DNA from: Elusimicrobiota bacterium
GTDB lineage: Bacteria; CG03; SLGR01; PWQF01
Assembly: GCA_003558145.1 (NCBI GenBank)
Contig: PWMP01000169.1
Coordinates: 1-14,183 of the forward strand
Length of the DNA: 14,183 bases
Reading direction: 5' to 3'
The notes beneath the pieces are model-generated. The model ran no database searches. It saw nothing but the letters and a program-made list of their open reading frames with translations, and was not told where the DNA came from. A program made the position numbers and the translations under genes. Shown piece after piece: positions 12,747 to 14,183 of the stretch (positions are counted from its first letter, which is position 1; each line of letters starts with the position of its first letter).

Positions 12747-12776
12747 GGGTCAGACCCTACGTTTTACGTTTTTGTT
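12747..12776. repeat. GGGTCAGACCC dyad with tandem ACGTTTT repeats
   Basis: GGGTCAGACCC (12747-12757) is a perfect inverted repeat about a central A. It is followed on the plus strand by ACGTTTT twice in a row (from 12759), then TTGTTATTTT. It is intergenic between the SlyD-like gene and the msrAB stop. It has the look of a REP-like dispersed element or a regulator site upstream of the isomerase gene. No second copy occurs in the window. Confidence 0.3.
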
Positions 12777-12797
12777 ATTTTATAATTATATAACAGC

Positions 12798-13745
12798 CTA
12801 GGTTTTCTTGCCCCGCTTTTTATTCCTGAAGAGTTTTAGATACTCCCCGTAACCTTCCTGTTCAAGCCTCTCAAGTGAAATAAATTTTAGCGACGCAGAG
12901 TTTACGCAGTAACGCAGAGTGTTCTTTCCGGGTCCGTCTTTAAACACATGCCCCAGATGCGAATCAGCATTACAGCTCCTTAGCTCTGTCCGATTTATAC
13001 CAAGGCTTAAATCCTTTTTTTCAATAATGTTTTCTTTTTTCAGCGGACGGATAAAACTGGGCCAGCCCGTTCCCGAATCAAACTTATCAAGAGAGCTGAA
13101 TAACGGCTCCCCGGATACAACATCAACATATATCCCCTGATTTTTATTGTCCCAGTATTCATTTTTAAAAGGAGTTTCTGTTCCGTTTTCCCGGGTTACC
13201 CGGTACTGAAGCGGCGTAAGCGGTTTTTTCTTCCAGAGATCCGCAAGGCGGGAAGGCCTTCCTGAAAGTCTTTTATAACTTGCATACCTTTCAGGGTTTT
13301 TGCGGCAAAAGTCTTGATGATTTTCTTCTGCGGAATAAAATATCGACACAGGATCCACAGCGGTATATACTTTTTCTCCGAAAAGCTTTTCATCAGCCGC
13401 GCGGCTGGCCAGAGCCTCTTCCTTCTGACTGTCATTGTGGTAATATATTGCTGAAGTGTACTGCTCTCCCCTGTCGGCAAACTGTCCCGATTTATCCAGC
13501 GGGTCAATGCTTATCCAAAATTGTTCAAGAAGCTGCGAATAGGAGACTTTTTCGGGATCATATTTTAGCATAACCGCCCCCTGTGGGCTGTATCGCCGCT
13601 GCAAACCTCTTCATAGGAAGGATTTTTAACGTGGCCTCCGGTATAGCCTGAAACCGATTCTAAGACGCCGTCGACTTCTCTAAACTGCTTTTCCGTGCAC
13701 CAGAAACATCCGCCCGCAAACGTAGCTATTTGTATTTTTTTTCAT
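12798..13745 (-). pseudogene. msrA-msrB methionine sulfoxide reductase fusion with two compensating frameshifts
   Basis: This two-domain enzyme would repair S- and R-methionine sulfoxides. The ATG at 13745 reads MKK and is followed by a run of eight A (13742-13735 on the coding strand). With seven A it would continue MKKIQIATFAGGCFWC, the MsrA catalytic motif; the cysteine of GGCFW is at 13708-13706. That MsrA frame then runs to CSGDTAHRG, where a run of five G (13581-13577) shifts it again. With six G it would continue AVMLKYDPEKVSYSQLLEQF, which aligns without a gap to the MsrA family. The remainder encodes the MsrA end and a complete MsrB domain: VSGEPLFSSLDKFDSGTGWP, SHLGHVF, and the catalytic cysteine in LRYCVNSASLKF. 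MsrB lacks the CxxC zinc pairs, as zinc-free forms do. As written, no single frame makes MsrA. Homopolymer sequencing error is a real alternative. Confidence 0.85.
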
Positions 13746-13754
13746 TTTTTTCAT

Positions 13755-13760
13755 ATTATA
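13755..13760 (-). promoter_or_regulatory. Candidate -10 element for msrAB
   Basis: A perfect TATAAT lies at 13760-13755 on the minus strand, ten bases before the msrAB ATG. No good -35 hexamer is present at the usual distance. A start about seven bases downstream would leave almost no leader, and no Shine-Dalgarno is visible. Confidence 0.3.
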
Positions 13761-13860
13761 TTTTTAGCATATTCGCTTTTAATATTTTTTCAATAAATTT
13801 TTATTAACTTGAGACTGTTCAATACTCCTTTTCTCGTCGATAAAATTTACCCATAAAATC

Positions 13861-13959
13861 AAAGTTACCCCCAAAAATACGCTAATATGCCCCCTTTTTT
13901 ATAGAGATTTGGCAAAATCTTAAAAAGTTACCCCCACTTTTGGCTAAAAGTTACCCCCA
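13861..13959 (+). repeat. Three direct copies of AAAGTTACCCCCA
   Basis: Exact 13-base copies lie at 13861-13873, 13924-13936 and 13947-13959. The last two are 23 bases apart, start to start. A degenerate copy (AAATTTACCCA) precedes them at about 13843-13853. Regular spacing near two helical turns suggests protein-binding sites on one face of the DNA, probably for a transposase. Confidence 0.85.
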
Positions 13960-14068
13960 TTTTTTTGAAAAAAATCTAAATTGTGGAAAAATCATGTCAC
14001 AATCTACTGCATTGTCAATAAAACAGCAATATACCCCTTGTTTTTCTTCCCTTTCCGGCTAAAATTAA

Positions 14069-14100
14069 TATTGAACACCCCCCCGGGTAATTATTGAACA
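14069..14100 (+). repeat. Two direct copies of TATTGAACA with 23-base spacing
   Basis: TATTGAACA occurs at 14069-14077 and 14092-14100. Each copy continues as TATTGAACACC; between them lie seven C followed by GGGTAAT. The inverse, TGTTCAATA, is at 13816-13824. The 23-base offset equals that of the AAAGTTACCCCCA pair. The first copy lies in an AT-rich stretch that could also carry the promoter of the following gene. Confidence 0.8.
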
Positions 14101-14133
14101 CCACTTGCAAACCAAGCCGAAGGAGGAAAAACC

Positions 14134-14183
14134 ATGGTAGATTACCAGCTTAAATTAAAACCGTTTTCGTATTCATATGCGGA
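14134..14183 (+). CDS. 5' end of an unrecognised gene, probably the element's first ORF
   Basis: Only 16 codons are present (MVDYQLKLKPFSYSYA), running off the right edge. The start is well supported: AGGAGG at 14121-14126 lies seven bases before the ATG. The residues are too few to assign a family. Some IS21 transposases begin with a similar MVxY, but the following helix-turn-helix that would confirm it is not visible. Position immediately inside the repeat array suggests a transposase. Confidence 0.5.
   Translation, partial: MVDYQLKLKPFSYSYA

Larger units (their letters stand above)
13816..14183 (+). mobile_element. Probable end of an IS21-like element, rest beyond the window
   Basis: The 318 bases before the next start codon are non-coding and dense in short repeats of two kinds. 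TGTTCAATA at 13816-13824 is inverted relative to TATTGAACA at 14069-14077 and 14092-14100. AAAGTTACCCCCA occurs three times in between. IS21-family elements carry several copies of a transposase-binding repeat inside each end, next to the first transposase gene, and this layout fits. An ORF with a strong ribosome-binding site starts at 14134. No transposase domain is readable in its 16 codons, and the other end is outside the window, so the family call is tentative. A 285-base MITE-like unit bounded by the TGTTCAATA repeats is the other reading. Confidence 0.45.

Noticed and set aside
13981..14002. TTGTG...CACAA inverted repeat resembling a CRP site
   Set aside because: The spacing between half-sites does not match the CRP consensus (TGTGA-N6-TCACA), and it lies inside the repeat-rich element end.
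13816..14100. CRISPR array suggested by regularly spaced repeats
   Set aside because: Repeats are only 9-13 bases with at most three copies, spacing is not uniform throughout, and no Cas gene is present.

Overview
The window is a chromosomal stretch from a Gram-negative bacterium. Two genes encode small signal-peptide proteins that end in an aromatic residue, as outer-membrane barrels do, and there is a lipoprotein solute-binding protein. Codon use leans to A/T, with many ATA isoleucines and several TTG starts. The gene mix (COG2509 flavoprotein, DUF6868, release-factor-like protein, zinc-free MsrB) fits an uncultured or deep-branching lineage, but the sequence alone does not fix the phylum.

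Layout. Bases 1-1364, minus strand: the 5' part of a cold-shock protein, a single-domain response regulator with no canonical start codon, a small barrel-like outer-membrane protein and a possible 29-residue ORF ahead of it. Bases 1429-3838: rlmN on plus, converging on a DEAD-box RNA helicase, with a small secreted-looking ORF between them. Bases 3995-6734, plus: a shortened cyclic-nucleotide-binding-domain protein, a release-factor-like protein with GGT in place of GGQ, TspO, and a COG2509 flavoprotein. Bases 6789-7539, minus: a second small outer-membrane protein followed by a DUF6868 membrane protein. Bases 7674-10606, minus: a sugar-type ABC importer (binding lipoprotein and two permeases) without its ATPase. 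Bases 10806-12166, plus: a flavodoxin-like protein coupled to a bile-acid:sodium-symporter-family transporter. Bases 12234-13745, minus: a SlyD-like prolyl isomerase, then an msrA-msrB fusion broken by two homopolymer frameshifts that cancel each other. Bases 13816-14183: a repeat-rich stretch resembling an IS21-type element end, leading into a gene cut off by the window edge.

How the genes fit together. Most of the window is housekeeping and stress-response material: RNA chaperone and helicase, rRNA methylation, ribosome rescue, protein folding, methionine sulfoxide repair. Two small transport units are interspersed. No complete novel system is evident. The strongest unusual signals are the GGT release-factor homologue, the internally deleted cyclic-nucleotide domain, the doubly frameshifted msrAB next to a probable mobile-element end, the response regulator with an apparent GTC start, the TTAAC half-site cluster between the ABC importer and the flavodoxin operon, and the two 23-bp-spaced repeat sets at the right edge.
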